Assembly: GCA_031761405.1 (NCBI GenBank)
Contig: JASEVX010000011.1
Span: 26,585,527 to 26,649,526 of the forward strand
From: Serripes groenlandicus
Lineage: Eukaryota; Mollusca; Bivalvia; Cardiida; Cardiidae
DNA length: 64,000 nt
Direction: 5' to 3'
Part shown: positions 1 through 11,397 of the stretch, one piece after another
How positions within the stretch are numbered: the first letter of the stretch is position 1
Layout of the letters: every line of letters begins with the position of its first letter
Position numbers and translations under genes: made by a program
Notes under the pieces: model-generated
What the model was told of the DNA's origin: nothing
Databases searched by the model: none
The model's input: the letters and a program-made list of their open reading frames with translations, nothing else

Positions 1-1230
1 TCAAAACTTGTAAGCTGCAGGAGTCAAAAAGCCTCTGGAAAGGGTTAGAAACAATTCGGAGAAGAAATTGTTACAAAATAAAGGGGTTCCATTTTTTTCT
101 ATAGAAAAGTAGGCTACTACATTAGGATGTCAAATAATGGTATCAGTGAGAAAGATTAAACTCAAACTCTGGGGTGAAGGGACACATGCAGGAAATGTTG
201 AAACCTTGCCAAGAGGAAAGATTGTTTGGTATCAGTTTTATTAGATTATGAATGATAACACAGGCTGATAAAAGGTACAAGGTACAACCCAAGGTACACC
301 ATAAAGTTCAGATGTATCATCCACACTGTTCCTTTCTTGCTAGCTACCAAGTTATTAGACCAATTCATAGACAGTTTGAGAAAATCCCTCCCGTTATGCA
401 CACACACACTCCATATTGAATTTTCTTTGTGCTAAGCTCATGGGAACAGAAAAGGGACAAGTTTTGCCATCCAAATTTCATCCATTGAATACAAATTAAC
501 GCTTTCTTAAGAAATGTTAACAATTGGTGGAGTAACACAATTGGCCATTATATTTATTTATTTATTTAGTAAGTTAGTGAGGAACTTTAGAAAAATTATA
601 TATATATTTTCAGTAACAAATAATTCTAGTACTTTTCTATATTTGATGACTCGATTATCTCATTTTCCTACAATATGTTCAACTCAGTATAAAATTCCTA
701 TTTTCTTGTCAAATGTTACTCCTCAATAAAAATCTATAATATCAGGTAAATGGTTTCAATATACAATCTTCTAAATAACACAAGGGAGAAACATTATAAG
801 AACTGGCAAATTGTCACAGATGGATATGTCTTATGACATCAAATTGATCACAGGGTATCACAAAATCTACTGTAATAAGGATAAGGGGAACTAGTAAAAC
901 AAAACACAGAAATTTGATAAATCTAGTGTAAATAATGGAGTGTTTGAAAAACTGGCAAATTGTGGTTACCCAATGATTATTGTGGTGTAGCTTCTCGCAA
1001 AACAGTTTTAACTACTTATCACAACAATGTGTAGTTACAACCTTTTTCATTAGGCCCACAAGTTGTTTGATCCATGTCTTCTTTGTGACTATAGGTTGTA
1101 TCTCAATACCTGAGAACAGGGAAGATACACTGGTTTTCAATTCACCACTGGTTGTAACTTGAGATGTGAACAAGTACTGACTTCCCTCTGAACTTTGAAA
1201 AACACAAACATTTTCATCTCCTATTTACTT

Positions 1231-1403
1231 TTAACCCTTTTCCACATTCAAAAAATCTGCAGCAGTCAACTTTAAACATGCATTCAACTAATTAATAGTG
1301 AATAGAGTTGAAAACTTTGTGGGAAAAGGAGAAATTGCTCATCACAATCAATTTTCCCCCATTTGCCATAATGTTTTGAAACTATATGTGGGAAAAGGGT
1401 GAA
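1231..1403 (-). mobile_element. Old family A copy
   Basis: The left end is TTAACCCTTTTCCACATTC with CTGCAGCAGTC. The centre is AGGAGAAATTGCTCATC. The right end is TATGTGGGAAAAGGGTGAA. The short arm is mostly deleted. Confidence 0.75.
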
Positions 1404-1937
1404 TAAATCATACATCGAAATGGTTGTTTAAAATGAGGATACCAAATTGGGAAAAGCTGTAATTGCTTGCTTGCCAGGATCTAGCATTGATCAATGAAGT
1501 CAAGTCTTTCAACCAGCCTAAAGCTTGCAGGATAAATATCTTGATTGCCACCATTCTACTGCAAAGTGCCCAGACAGGAATAGGACTGGGGCGTGGAAAA
1601 GAGTTGACCCAAATGAGTTCTCTGTGAACTATGCATTGTTCATGGAAAATGCTTTCAATGGAGTTCTTTGTTCTACTAACTCGATCCCTTCGTTTTGCTC
1701 TCGTCTGGTTTTCAAGTTGCTTTGTTTAATTGTTTGGTGTTTTACACCACTTTCAACATCCTTTTTTACCACATCATTTCCTTGGTAAGCTGCCCGTTCT
1801 ACTGATCCGTTTATCCTGACACTAGTTAGTCAGCCATAATGCTAACCCTGCAAGTCTTCACACAAATATTCAGTCAAATCACAACTCCCCTTATTCTTCC
1901 ATCTCTCTTCCTTTTCTAACTTCTTCAAATAATATTT

Positions 1938-1958
1938 AAAAAAAAAAAAAAAAAAAAA
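1938..1958 (+). repeat. Poly-A run (21 A)
   Basis: Follows AATAATATTT. It could be the tail of a retroposed sequence, but no upstream body or target duplication is recognised. Confidence 0.6.
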
Positions 1959-2061
1959 CCATTTATATCAAGAATGCATGATACACAAACCAAGTCCAGC
2001 TTGAAATTAAGACATATTTTTTTGTGTATGTATTGTGTTTTTTGAGTCTTTGGTATAAATC

Positions 2062-2140
2062 ATAATCAGGCTGGGGATCAAACCCCATGAAGCAGGTTTT
2101 CTAAAACTACACCACCAAGCTGGTTTGAAACACATGGCTT
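2062..2140 (-). mobile_element. Possible tRNA-like SINE relic
   Basis: GGGGATCAAACCCC at about 2075 and CTACACCACCAAGCTGG to its right resemble an inverted T arm and A box. Very diverged. Confidence 0.3.
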
Positions 2141-2290
2141 ATAGGAAGTAAACAGAACTGCTTTTGCAGCTCCTTGGTAAAAGTGCATCACAATAACAAG
2201 GCGTTCCATTGTATTATTTACAGTGGACTGATAAGAACTACTCATGTTGTCTCCAAGCAAGAAGTTGATGATTCACAGGCAAGGGAAAGA

Positions 2291-2490
2291 TTAACCCTTT
2301 CCAACTACGTGTCTGACGCATCTGAAGCAGACGACTTTTGAAATCATTGCAGCAAAAAGAGAAATTACTTAATATGACTGAGCAATTTTTTCTTTCGTCA
2401 GAATGATTTCAACTCAATTTGATGATTATACGCTCGATTATTGAGTTTCCATTAATTTGACTTGATGTCTTCAAATATAATTCTTTGTTG
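2291..2490 (+). mobile_element. Old, eroded family A copy
   Basis: Starts TTAACCCTTTCCAAC with CATCTGAAGCAGACGAC and GAAATCATTGCAGCAAAAAG. The right end is not identifiable. Confidence 0.55.
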
Positions 2491-2710
2491 GATAACATCT
2501 TGATGGAAAACTCAACTTTGCATCTGGGGGCTTTCCTTCAAATAGTCCTTTGTTAGAATATGTATTAAATAACAAATATTTGTTTGTTACTTTTGTGTTT
2601 TAGGCCACTTTCAACTGCTAAGGCTTTAAAAGTCATATCACTGTAAGCGGACAGGAAAGATTTAACTGCATAAAAACAGTATAAACACTGATCTTTTCAA
2701 ATATTCTGCA

Positions 2711-2912
2711 ATAACCATTTTCCAAAAAAATGAAGCTTTCAGACGTCGCTCCAGCAGACAACTTTTGAAAACATAATGAGCAATTTCTTCTTTTACCACA
2801 CTGTTTTAATTCAACTCTATTTAATAAATCTACTCTCAGTAATTGAGATATTTGCCGATATATATTTTCAAAGTCGTCTGCTGCAAATTGGTTGCATTCG
2901 GGAAATGGTTAA
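2711..2912 (+). mobile_element. Old family A copy
   Basis: The left end is ATAACCATTTTCC, with CCAGCAGACAACTTTTGAAAAC. The central palindrome is reduced to one arm. The right end is TTCGGGAAATGGTTAA. Confidence 0.7.
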
Positions 2913-3100
2913 ACAGCATAAGGGTTCTAGAACCACAAAATCAATACACCAGACATTCAACGGACAAAACATTTTCAAAATGGTTTTCGATTTATCACCA
3001 CCACACAATAACAAGTGAATATAGAATTTCAAAATTCCGATACTTGACTCTGTACATGCTGTCACTTGAGTATTGAAACTCCTCTCTCTGGACTGTTCAA

Positions 3101-3318
3101 TTGACCCTTTCCCTCATATAGACGCTTTCTGACGCCTCTGCTGCAGATGGCTTTTTGAAAACATAGTGACAAAAGAAGAAATATCACAAAACATGCAATT
3201 TCTCCTTTTGCCACTTTTTGTCATAGGTTTATCCATTCCATTATAGAGATTTCTATTTTACGACAAAATATGTCCAAAGTCGTCTGCTGCAGAATTGTTG
3301 TGTGAGGGAAAGCGTTAA
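3101..3318 (+). mobile_element. Family A MITE (piggyBac-type), young, + orientation
   Basis: The + orientation starts CCCTTTCCCTCATATAGACG and ends AATTGTTGTGTGAGGGAAAG. The left target has mutated to TTGA, the right is TTAA. The centre is deleted, so CTCCTTTTGCCAC runs directly into TTTTTGTCATAGG. Confidence 0.85.
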
Positions 3319-3330
3319 ATCGAGTCACAT

Positions 3331-3440
3331 CACACAAAACCCGTACACAGACGGGTCGGGTCATACCCAATACTTTAACAAATATTAGTAATGGCTTTTC
3401 CTCCTTATCGCCCAGGATTGTGGGGTGAGCATTACGACAG
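3331..3440 (+). mobile_element. SINE body fragment, same type as the copy at 50.9 kb
   Basis: It shares ATTAGTAATGGCTTTTCC, a CCCAGGATTG region and GAGCATTACGACAGACTTG with the body of the 50931-51195 SINE. The tRNA head and the tail are missing. Confidence 0.6.
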
Positions 3441-3649
3441 ACTTGCGGGAAAGGGTTAAGAAAGGGGTATACTCTATGTTGTGTGTACTTGTAGGACTAG
3501 TCTCGACTACACAATTCCAATGAGTATTTGAATTTGAAAGAATTATAACGATTCAGAATTTGTCAGCAACAGCTGTGCCAAAAGTTAATTGACTAAAATT
3601 CCTTTTCTTAGTTTATATGTTTAACTTATTTATTTTACATCAAACTTTC

Positions 3650-4129
3650 AACTTACTCCTTTCCTTTTGAAAACATTGGGGCAAATGGAGAAATGGCTCA
3701 TAGTTTTAACTATTCAATTATTTCTACCTGGATGTTTTTCGAAGTCGGCTGCTTGAGATTTGCCATGTGTAGACCGTAAAACTTTTTGTTTTGATTGATC
3801 ACAAAATAACTAGGTCACATTTAATAATGCTGAAAGCTTTTAGACCATGGATACAGGTAATTATATTTTCACAAATCAATTAGCTTGGGCTTTACCAGAT
3901 ATGCTATTCCTGTTCGAGAGTTTGTAATTGTGTTTTATGTCACGATCAATAGTATTTCAGTTATATCACATTAAATTATATGGTCATAATGAGCAATTTC
4001 TCCTTTTCCCACAATGTTTTCAACTCTATTCTGACAATAATCACTTTTATTTATGAGGAGTTTCCATATTTTTGTCTTGATATGTTTAAAGTTGTCTGCT
4101 GCAGATTTATTGTATGTGGGAAAGGCATT
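3650..4129 (+). mobile_element. Two right-half family A relics
   Basis: About 3650-3780 (GAAAACATTGGGGCAAATGG ... GTCGGCTGCTTGAG) and 3985-4129 (GAGCAATTTCTCCTTTTCCC ... TGTATGTGGGAAAGG). The second is followed by the SINE at 4143. Confidence 0.55.
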
Positions 4130-4142
4130 ATTATGTTAAGGA

Positions 4143-4363
4143 ATGTATATTGTTTTATGGCGCATCGACAGCTAAGGTCATTTAGCGCGCAATTAAATTT
4201 AATTATTCATGATCCCTGGGTAAACAAACCAGTACTAGGCTAGAAAATGTGCCTTGCCCAAGGGCACTCCACCATGACCGTAGTGCCGCGACTGGGGATC
4301 GAACCCGGGACACCCGGTTTCGAAATCCCCGACGCTAACCACTCGACCACAGCGGATTCCTGC
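4143..4363 (-). mobile_element. tRNA-derived SINE with 13-bp target-site duplication
   Basis: Read on the minus strand it starts with a tRNA-like head: A-box region TGGTCGAGTGG, B box GGTTCGATCCC. The body contains CCCTTGGGCAAGGCAC and ends ATGCGCCATAAAACAATATAC. It is flanked by ATTATGTTAAGGA at 4130-4142 and again at 4364-4376, a 13-bp direct repeat typical of LINE-mobilised insertion. The tRNA-like part is a SINE promoter, not a functional tRNA gene. Confidence 0.85.
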
Positions 4364-4509
4364 ATTATGTTAAGGAGGAAAACTTATAAAATTATCAGAA
4401 ATTTCTTCCTTTGTCAGTGTTTTCAAAAGTTGTCTATTTAAGATTGGCAAAATTGTGTCTCCAATTTAGTTCCAAGACTTTAGTGTGAAAGTCAAGTCTT
4501 TAGCTTAAC

Positions 4510-4739
4510 TTAACCCTTTCCCTCATACGACAATTCTGCAGCAGACGAATCTGAACATTTTTTGTCAAAAAATAGAAAATCTCTTAATTGAACGGATAAC
4601 CTATGACTTAAAGTGGAAAACATTGTGGCAGAAGGAGAAATTGCTCGTTTTGAGCAATTTCTTCTTGTGTCACTATGTTTTCAAAAAGCCGTCTGCTGCA
4701 GAGGCGTCAGAAAGCGTTATATAAGAGGGAAAGAGTTAA
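4510..4739 (-). mobile_element. Family A MITE, intact TTAA on both sides, - orientation
   Basis: The long arm is on the left (CATACGACAATTCTGCAGCAG...GGATAACCTATGAC) and the short arm on the right (GAGGCGTCAGAAAGCG). The central stem is GCTCGTTTTGAGC. Confidence 0.88.
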
Positions 4740-4897
4740 CTGTGAATCAAACCCTGGCCTCCCACTTTTTTCCCCCATACATATTGTAAATTCCCCCGTT
4801 TCCTATGGTTTCACAATTGACATTTTCAGATCAATACTGTATCCTATTGGAATCTTTTGTCTTCATTTACTGAATAAGACCCGCAATATGACTTTTA

Positions 4898-5010
4898 CTT
4901 AACCCTTTAATCCCGCGAGCAGATGCATTTTAGCACACATCTGTAACAGACATTATGAGCAATATCTCCGCTCATGTCTCAATGTTTTCAAAAGTCTTCT
5001 GCTGCCTTAA
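4898..5010 (+). mobile_element. Old family A fragment
   Basis: Starts TTAACCCTTTAATCCCG and keeps ATTATGAGCAATATCTCC and CAATGTTTTCAAAAG. Confidence 0.5.
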
Positions 5011-5381
5011 TTAATCAAAATGAGTCTGTATCGGGTGAGCAGGTTATTGATCAAACTCCCCCTGTTTGCATAAGGGTAAGAAAGATTTCCAGAAAACCGT
5101 GAAATAGGAACCTGAAAATCGATACAGGAAAGCAATGCAATTTGGTAACTAAGGCGACCAGAAGGAAGAATTGTCATTCCCGATGGCAATGAATCACTAT
5201 TCTAATTCAATAAAACATATATGAGATTTCAGAGAGAGAGACATCATGAAGGCTGCATGCAGCAATGGAGCCTCGTAACATCAATGTTCCTATTGGGTAA
5301 TTTTAATCGGATTTCCTAGGATTTTCTGTATTCATGGAGATTTCCAAATAATCCTGAGCTATTTCCTTACAGATTTAAGGC

Positions 5382-5560
5382 TTTCCCAATTGCAGACGCA
5401 TGTAATGTACATATATGCAGTAGAAGACATTTGGAAGTATTGTGGGAAAAAAAGAGAACTTGCACATCATGAGCAATTTAACATTTGTCACAATGTTTTC
5501 AACCCTATTCAATTATAGTTCCAACTTTATATATATATAATTGCTTTTCTACAAACAACC
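5382..5560 (+). mobile_element. Old family A fragment
   Basis: Contains GCAGACGCATG, CAGTAGAAGACATTTG, ATCATGAGCAATTTAAC and CACAATGTTTTCAAC. Ends are eroded. Confidence 0.5.
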
Positions 5561-5571
5561 AAAATGGTCTT

Positions 5572-5790
5572 TTAACCCTTTCCCACATACAACAATTCTG
5601 CAGCAGACGACTTTGAACATATTTTGTCAAAAGATAGAAAATCTCTATAAACCTATGACTACAAGTGGAAAATATTGTGTCAAAAGGAGAAATTGCTCGT
5701 TTTGAGCAATTTCTTCTTTTGTCAATATGTTTTCAAAAAGCTGTCTGCTGCAGAGGCGTCAGAAAGCGTCTATATGAGGGGAAAGGTTAA
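5572..5790 (-). mobile_element. Family A MITE, intact TTAA on both sides, - orientation
   Basis: Central stem GCTCGTTTTGAGC. A deletion removes part of the long arm just before CCTATGACTACAAG. The right end reads GAGGGGAAAGGTTAA. Confidence 0.87.
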
Positions 5791-5981
5791 TGTGACTGAT
5801 ATGCCAAGTTTAACACTTTCCCACCCCACCTGACGCATTTTGACACTTCATGTCTGTTCAAATTGCAAGAACCTCCCTATTATTTCAATACAACAAGAGA
5901 TCCTGCAGAACGATCGATTGCCAACGCTTGTCTGGTTTTTTTTTCTAAGTTGAAAAAGGGGCATTAATTACTAAATAATTA

Positions 5982-6213
5982 TTAACCCTTTCCCACATAT
6001 ACAACAAATCTGCAGCAGACGACTTTGAACGTATTTTGTCAAAACATAAAAAATCTCCATAATTGAATGGATAACCTATGACTAAAAGTAGAAAATATTG
6101 TGGCAAAAGGAGAAATTGCACGTCTTGTGCAATTTCTTCTTTTGTCACTATGTTTTCAAAAATTCGTCTGCTGCGGAGGCGTCCGAAAGCGTTTATATGA
6201 GGGAAAGGGTTAA
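5982..6213 (-). mobile_element. Family A MITE, intact TTAA on both sides, - orientation
   Basis: Central stem GCACGTCTTGTGC, the alternative stem type. The short arm has a mutated CTGCGGAGGCGTCCG. Confidence 0.88.
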
Positions 6214-6489
6214 AGCCAATGTTATGGGACTTGGTATAGACATGCACATTGTTCCTAGGAATATGTGTGCCTATTTATATAATTTCATTTGTTTGACATT
6301 TTTTTAGTAAACTTATGAGGCAAGGTACAACCCTGTACATCATAGCTGTATGAAGGAAAGGATTTTAACTACATCACAGACTACATTGATCATCTAATGT
6401 CCAAAAACATCAGTGTGCATCATGCCTGAAAACAGCATGATGAATTAAGTAACCAGAATATTGATTCATGGCATTGACACATGCGCATG

Positions 6490-6810
6490 AACCCTTTCCC
6501 GCACTTTCTGATGCCTCTCAAGCAGACGCTTTTTGAAAACATGATGGCAAAAGGTGAAATTAGTCACAAATTATTTCAACTTTATTCAATAATTGTTCCA
6601 TCAATTGCAGGGACTCACTGTTTTACCCAATAGGATAATTAAATGTCAATATTTGCTTTGAAATTTTCCGAGGACAGAAAATTTAATGTAATAGCAAGAA
6701 AACTGGTAGTTTAACGTTTTCCCTCATGTAGGCACATTCTGAAGCATCTGCAGCAGACAACATTTTGCTAACAGTGTGGACTGTGTGGTAAAAGGAAAAA
6801 TGGCTTATTT
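6490..6810 (+). mobile_element. Two left-half family A fragments
   Basis: 6490-6610 starts AACCCTTTCCCGCAC and includes AAGCAGACGCTTTTTGAAAAC. 6712-6810 starts TTAACGTTTTCCCTCATG with GCATCTGCAGCAGACAAC. Confidence 0.55.
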
Positions 6811-6875
6811 ATGAGAAAATTGAGAAAAGTGTCAATATGTGTTTACAATTTGCATTTTATAAAACCCATAATTGA

Positions 6876-6985
6876 CCTCTAACCCTGTTTTGTGGGTACT
6901 CAAAAGAATAGTCTCGCATTTAAGGTTGGATTACAAAAAGAGAGATATTGTGGGGAAAAGAGCTGTATTACCCCTCTGCCAGTAT
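6876..6985. mobile_element. Half family B element
   Basis: CTCTAACCCTGTTTTGTGGG, GTACTCAAAAGAATAGTCTC, then AGAGAGATATTGTGGGG and AAAAGAGCTG. One arm of the palindrome is missing. Confidence 0.55.
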
Positions 6986-7285
6986 AGATGAGTATTTTAC
7001 CTCATAAGCCTCACTATTTGTAGCATCACAATTTTACCAACATTGATTTATTCTCGTACACTACAGATAATCCTGTTTGAGCAATTTTTCACAAAACCAC
7101 TGCATTTGAACCACTCACTCACTCACTGTATATCACGCAAAAGGATAATGAGTTTTTAAATATCAACACTATATATCAAGTACTATAGAAAAGGAAGTTT
7201 TTGTATTATAATCCTTATGACTGATAAGTATTGTGGTCACTTATAAACGCCCAATATCCAAAGTTTAGATTGAAAGCGGCTTTGC

Positions 7286-7508
7286 TTAGCCCTTTCCCTC
7301 ATATAGATGCTTTCTGACGCCTCTGCAGCAGACGGCTTTTTGAAAACATAGTGACAAAAGAAGAAATTGCTCAAAATTTCTCCTTTTGCCACAATGTTTT
7401 CCACTCTTAGTCTTAAGTTATCCATTCAATTAAAGAGATTTTCTATTTTTTGACAAAATATGTTCAAAGACGTCTGCTGCAGAATTGTTGTATGAGGGAA
7501 AGGGTTAA
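7286..7508 (+). mobile_element. Family A MITE, + orientation, left target TTAG
   Basis: The ends are conserved, the left TTAA has become TTAG, and the central loop is deleted to GCTCAAAATTTC. A half-copy (to about 7620) follows directly. Confidence 0.86.
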
Positions 7509-7988
7509 AAGCATTGTGGGAAATACCTGATCATGAGTAATTAAGTCATCTTTTACCAGAATGTTTTCAAAAGACGTCTACTTCAGAAGCATTGAAATGC
7601 ATGTGTGAAATAGTTGAAGCTTGTAATTAGAATTAGTATCCTGTTTGAATGGCGTTTTATATCATATTATTTCTTCAGTTAATTATTCAGTATAAAAAAA
7701 TTCCACAATTTAACCTAGATGTTTTCAACATCTTACGTTCCAAATTTGTTGTTTTGAGGAAAGGGTATCATAAAGCAAACCAAAACAATGAGACAAAATA
7801 TCATGTGATCAAGATTAATTTCCTTTTTGTAATATAAACTACTTGTTGTTGACTGCTGCTGTTACATAACATGAACTCAAATACAGACAAAATTTCCCTT
7901 TCCCACATGTTCAAGACAGTGTCAAATTATCCTTCTATGATGTACCATTTGTTAAATAGATTTACTCGGCAAACTTTTAATAAATCGG

Positions 7989-8183
7989 GTCCAAATAAGG
8001 AGGGGACTATTCAGCTCTTTTTCCCACCATTTCTCTCTTATTATTAAAGCAAACCCTATGTTGTGGGTACTCAAACAAAAGAATCGTCTCACTGAGACGA
8101 TTCTTTTGAGTACCCACAACATAGGGTTAGAGGGTCAAATAAGGATTTTAGAACATGCAAAACGCTCCTTATCTGGAACTCTG
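7989..8183 (+). mobile_element. Family B palindromic MITE, complete
   Basis: The left end is GTCCAAATAAGGAGGGG. The central palindrome is AACCCTATGTTGTGGGTACT ... AGTACCCACAACATAGGGTT. The right end is GCTCCTTATCTGGAACTCTG. The two arms of the centre pair almost perfectly over ~35 bp. No coding capacity. Confidence 0.75.
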
Positions 8184-8306
8184 ATAATATTATGTTATTA
8201 GGCAAACGGTTAACCAATTACATCAACTGAAACGTTTCCCTAAAAATTGTGAGCAATTTCTCTTTTTTTTTTCTCATTATGTTCTAAATTGTCTACTGCA
8301 AAGACA

Positions 8307-8537
8307 TTAACCCTTTCCCTCATATAGACGCTTTCTGAGGCCTCTGCAGCAGACGGCTTTTTGAAAACATAGTAACAAAAGAAGAAATTGCACAAAACGT
8401 GCAATTTCTCCTTTTGTCACAATGTTTTCCACTTTTAGTCATAAGGTTATCCATTCTATTATAGAGATATTCCATTATTTGACAAAATATGTTCAAAGTC
8501 GTCTGCTGCAGAATTGTCGTATGAGGGAAAGCGTTAA
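8307..8537 (+). mobile_element. Family A MITE, intact TTAA on both sides, + orientation
   Basis: Central stem GCACAAAACGTGC. Well preserved over its whole length. An older half-copy (8180-8306) lies immediately to the left. Confidence 0.9.
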
Positions 8538-8925
8538 AAGATGGGTGCGTTCCATGCAGATGTAAATACATCTTGTAACAAAACCTAGTTACCCACATAT
8601 GAAATGAAACCAAACACATCTGATAAAAGTTGGGGGATAAAAATGATCTAATCCGAGACAGACAATGGCTTTTAGTATCCCAAATCCGGACATTAAAAGC
8701 CATCTCTGAAAAAAATAGAGATGACATATAATCACTTCCTGATGAATCAAATGGCAGTGAAAGTGGTTGAACGATGACACACTAAATGTCAATGCAAAGT
8801 GGACTGACAATTATAAGTATTTTTGCCCACTCAACAAAACAGCATTAACTGATACATGTGAAGAGATCTTGCGTTTTTCCCTGGGATTTTTGTCATATAG
8901 AAGATCCAAACATATTTTATACAAT

Positions 8926-9147
8926 TAAACCTTTCCAACTTGCAGACAGTTTAGATGGGTTTTTTAAAACATTGTGACAAAAGGAGAAATTGCTAATAAC
9001 GAGCGATTTCTCCTACTGTCACAATGTTATCAACTCTATTCAATAATTATACTTTCATCTATGAATATGTTCCAAAATCCTATGTCTACCTGTTTTCTAT
9101 GTTGTCTGCTGAAGATTTGCAGTACGTTCGTTGTGGGAAAAGGTTAC
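8926..9147 (+). mobile_element. Old family A copy
   Basis: Starts AACCTTTCCAACTTGCAGAC. The centre GAAATTGCTAATAACGAGC no longer pairs well. The right end is TTCGTTGTGGGAAAAGGTTA. Confidence 0.7.
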
Positions 9148-9214
9148 GTCCCATCAGTAGAATAGAGGTCTTGTTTGATATTCTGTCCTTATTAAGAAGG
9201 CTCATGGGTATACC

Positions 9215-9385
9215 GTGACTGCCTCCTATTCTTCCAAGGCACCTATTTACTGTGACTTACATAGACTTTTAGTCCATTGATGGAAGACGATTGACTTTTG
9301 ACAATTATCAAAAAGAATAGATTGCCTGCCAGTCCTGGATTCAAACTCACAGCCCCTGAATTGCTAGATATTCTGCTCAGATCAT
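9215..9385 (-). mobile_element. Decayed SINE, minus strand
   Basis: TCCTGGATTCAAACTCACAG, the reverse of a B-box region, lies at about 9333-9352, with a body-like TTCCAAGGCACCTATTTAC to its left. It is diverged. Confidence 0.4.
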
Positions 9386-9625
9386 TTAGATAGGGTCATT
9401 AAGTGAGCAATTTTATCAGAGCAGACCATCTGGGACTAAAGGTCAAGTTAACACTTCCCCTCATCATACCATGTTTGAAAGCCTATAAGTGGCTACAGGA
9501 GTAAATTTCTCCCAATGAGCTCTTTCTCAATATATGCTCGTAGTACTATATTGTTTACATTCTCTTTTCAATACTTATAGTTTCCAGGTCATCTACTGCA
9601 GGGCTGTTTCATGTGTGACAGATGC

Positions 9626-9854
9626 TTAACCCTTTCCCTCATACGACAATTCTGCAGCAGACGACTTTGAACGTATTTTGTCAAAAAATAGAAAATCTCC
9701 ATAATTGAATGGATAACCTATGACGAAAAGTGGAAAACATTGTGGCAAAAGGAGAAATTGCACGTTCTGTGCAATTTCTTCTTTTGTCACTATGTTTTCA
9801 AAAGACGTCTGCTGCAAATGCGTCGGAATGCGTCTGCAAGTGGGAAAGGGTTAA
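9626..9854 (-). mobile_element. Family A MITE, intact TTAA on both sides, - orientation
   Basis: Central stem GCACGTTCTGTGC. The short arm is of the variant type (AAATGCGTCGGAATGCG, CAAGTGGGAAAGGG), so its right end resembles older copies while its left end is young. It may be an intermediate or a recombinant. Confidence 0.87.
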
Positions 9855-10039
9855 CAATGAGAAAAGGAGTACTTCATCTCCACTTCAAAATGTCCGGTTT
9901 CAGATTCAACTCAGGCCATACACTGATATAATAGGTCATTTAACTTGTATACTTGTAGACTTTTTTGCTTGGACAAAATTAGCATCATCCCAGAGAAAGG
10001 ATTTTAAATCAGAAAACTTAAAATGATTGATTTTGAACC

Positions 10040-10541
10040 CTTATTAGTTGAAAAACATTGTGGAAAAAGGAGAAACTTTATTTGGAGCAATTTCTCCTTT
10101 TCCAACAAAGTCTTCTACTGAGCAGGCATGTTTATAGTGTATAATGCGAACAATAACTTCTTTTACAGCAATGTTGCAGCATCAAAATGGGTGTGCATGT
10201 GGGAATATTCTAAAGGGTAAAGAAAGACACACATTACCTTGCTGACAGGTCATAACCTTTATCATGCTTCACCTTCAAATGCACTTTTACTTTATTTGCA
10301 ATTTGCAAGATAAAGGTTTTAACTCTTTCGAAACCTCATTCAGACGTCTTCTGAACACAATTGAAAACATCGTGTCAAAAGAATAAATTGCTCATCATGA
10401 GCAATTTCTACTTTAGCCACAATGTTTTCAACTTTATTTAATAATTTGACTCTCATTTAGCGAGATTTAACATGGTTTTTGCCAATATGTTTTTAAGGTC
10501 ATCTGCTGCCCAGACTTGTTGTATGTCAGAAAGTTTTTTAA
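10040..10541 (+). mobile_element. Old family A copies
   Basis: A central fragment at 10052-10120 (AACATTGTGGAAAAAGGAG). A fuller copy at 10319-10541 starts TTAACTCTTTCGAAACC, has stem GCTCATCATGAGC and ends GTCAGAAAGTTTTTTAA. Confidence 0.6.
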
Positions 10542-11397
10542 TCAAAATGACTCAAAAACCCAGGAGGTAGGTTGGTTAAATATTGATCTTCTCTATCGAT
10601 TAAGCCACTTATCAATCATCAAATAAGACCCGGTGACGTAAATTGGTTGTAAAATGCTAAACCATTGTATTAACGCCTTAAAGCAGGATGTAGTTACATC
10701 AATTTTACATTAAGGCTACTTAAAACAAACTTTTATAAGATTCACAAAAAGAAAGTTTTCAAATGTTATCGTCGATTCAATCTCTTCATTCAAAATAACA
10801 TCCACCAACGGCACAAATAGGTTTATCAAAAACTCTAGGTTATGCAAGCCATCTGTTCTTGGGATTCTTTTGATTGGTAAGTTCAGAAGACCATTCACAG
10901 TAATGTAAATTGAATCTTAACATGTTCACACTTGTGAACGCATCTGCAGTAGACAATTCTTGAAAACTGTTAAAAAGAACATATCACAGCTGTTAAGATC
11001 ATTCATCTAAGCAATTAGCCCAAATTTTCAACTTTCCACAAGTCATTATTTATAACACCAAAGAAAAATAGAGTCTGTTCATATAAACATTAAACAACAA
11101 AATCTCGCAGCTGTAAGGGTAAGACATTTCTGTTTCCTATATATTCCACAGAATGTGTATAGTTTTCGGTTTTAATGAGGATTCTCTGGCATGGTTTCAA
11201 GGCTGGCTAGAACATGATCCAAATGCAAGCTGTGAGAATACACTGACTTCTGACTATGTGCCAATATGAAAACAAAAAAAACATACAACACAGCTGCTAT
11301 AGAAAACCTAGGACAAATGGCAAGCTGGATTTCTTTTTTTGCATAGAATGATCCCCACCCTTCCAAATTTTCGGAACAACTGAAAATGGCCTCGTTT

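Noticed and set aside
4290..4360. Minus-strand tRNA gene
   Set aside because: A and B boxes are present, but it is embedded in a SINE with a target duplication and the acceptor stem does not pair properly. The heads at 50.9 and 59.5 kb were rejected for the same reason.
4247..4441. Plus-strand 64-codon frame with PRLGIEPGTPGFEIP
   Set aside because: It is the antisense of the tRNA-like SINE head.
8320..8727. 135-codon minus-strand open frame
   Set aside because: Half of it is the family A MITE; the remainder has no recognised similarity.
10716..10898. Minus-strand frame with an RNP2-like LLNLPI, considered as a SPEN RRM2 exon
   Set aside because: Beyond NLPI it does not align with RRM2, there is no RNP1 motif and no convincing splice sites.
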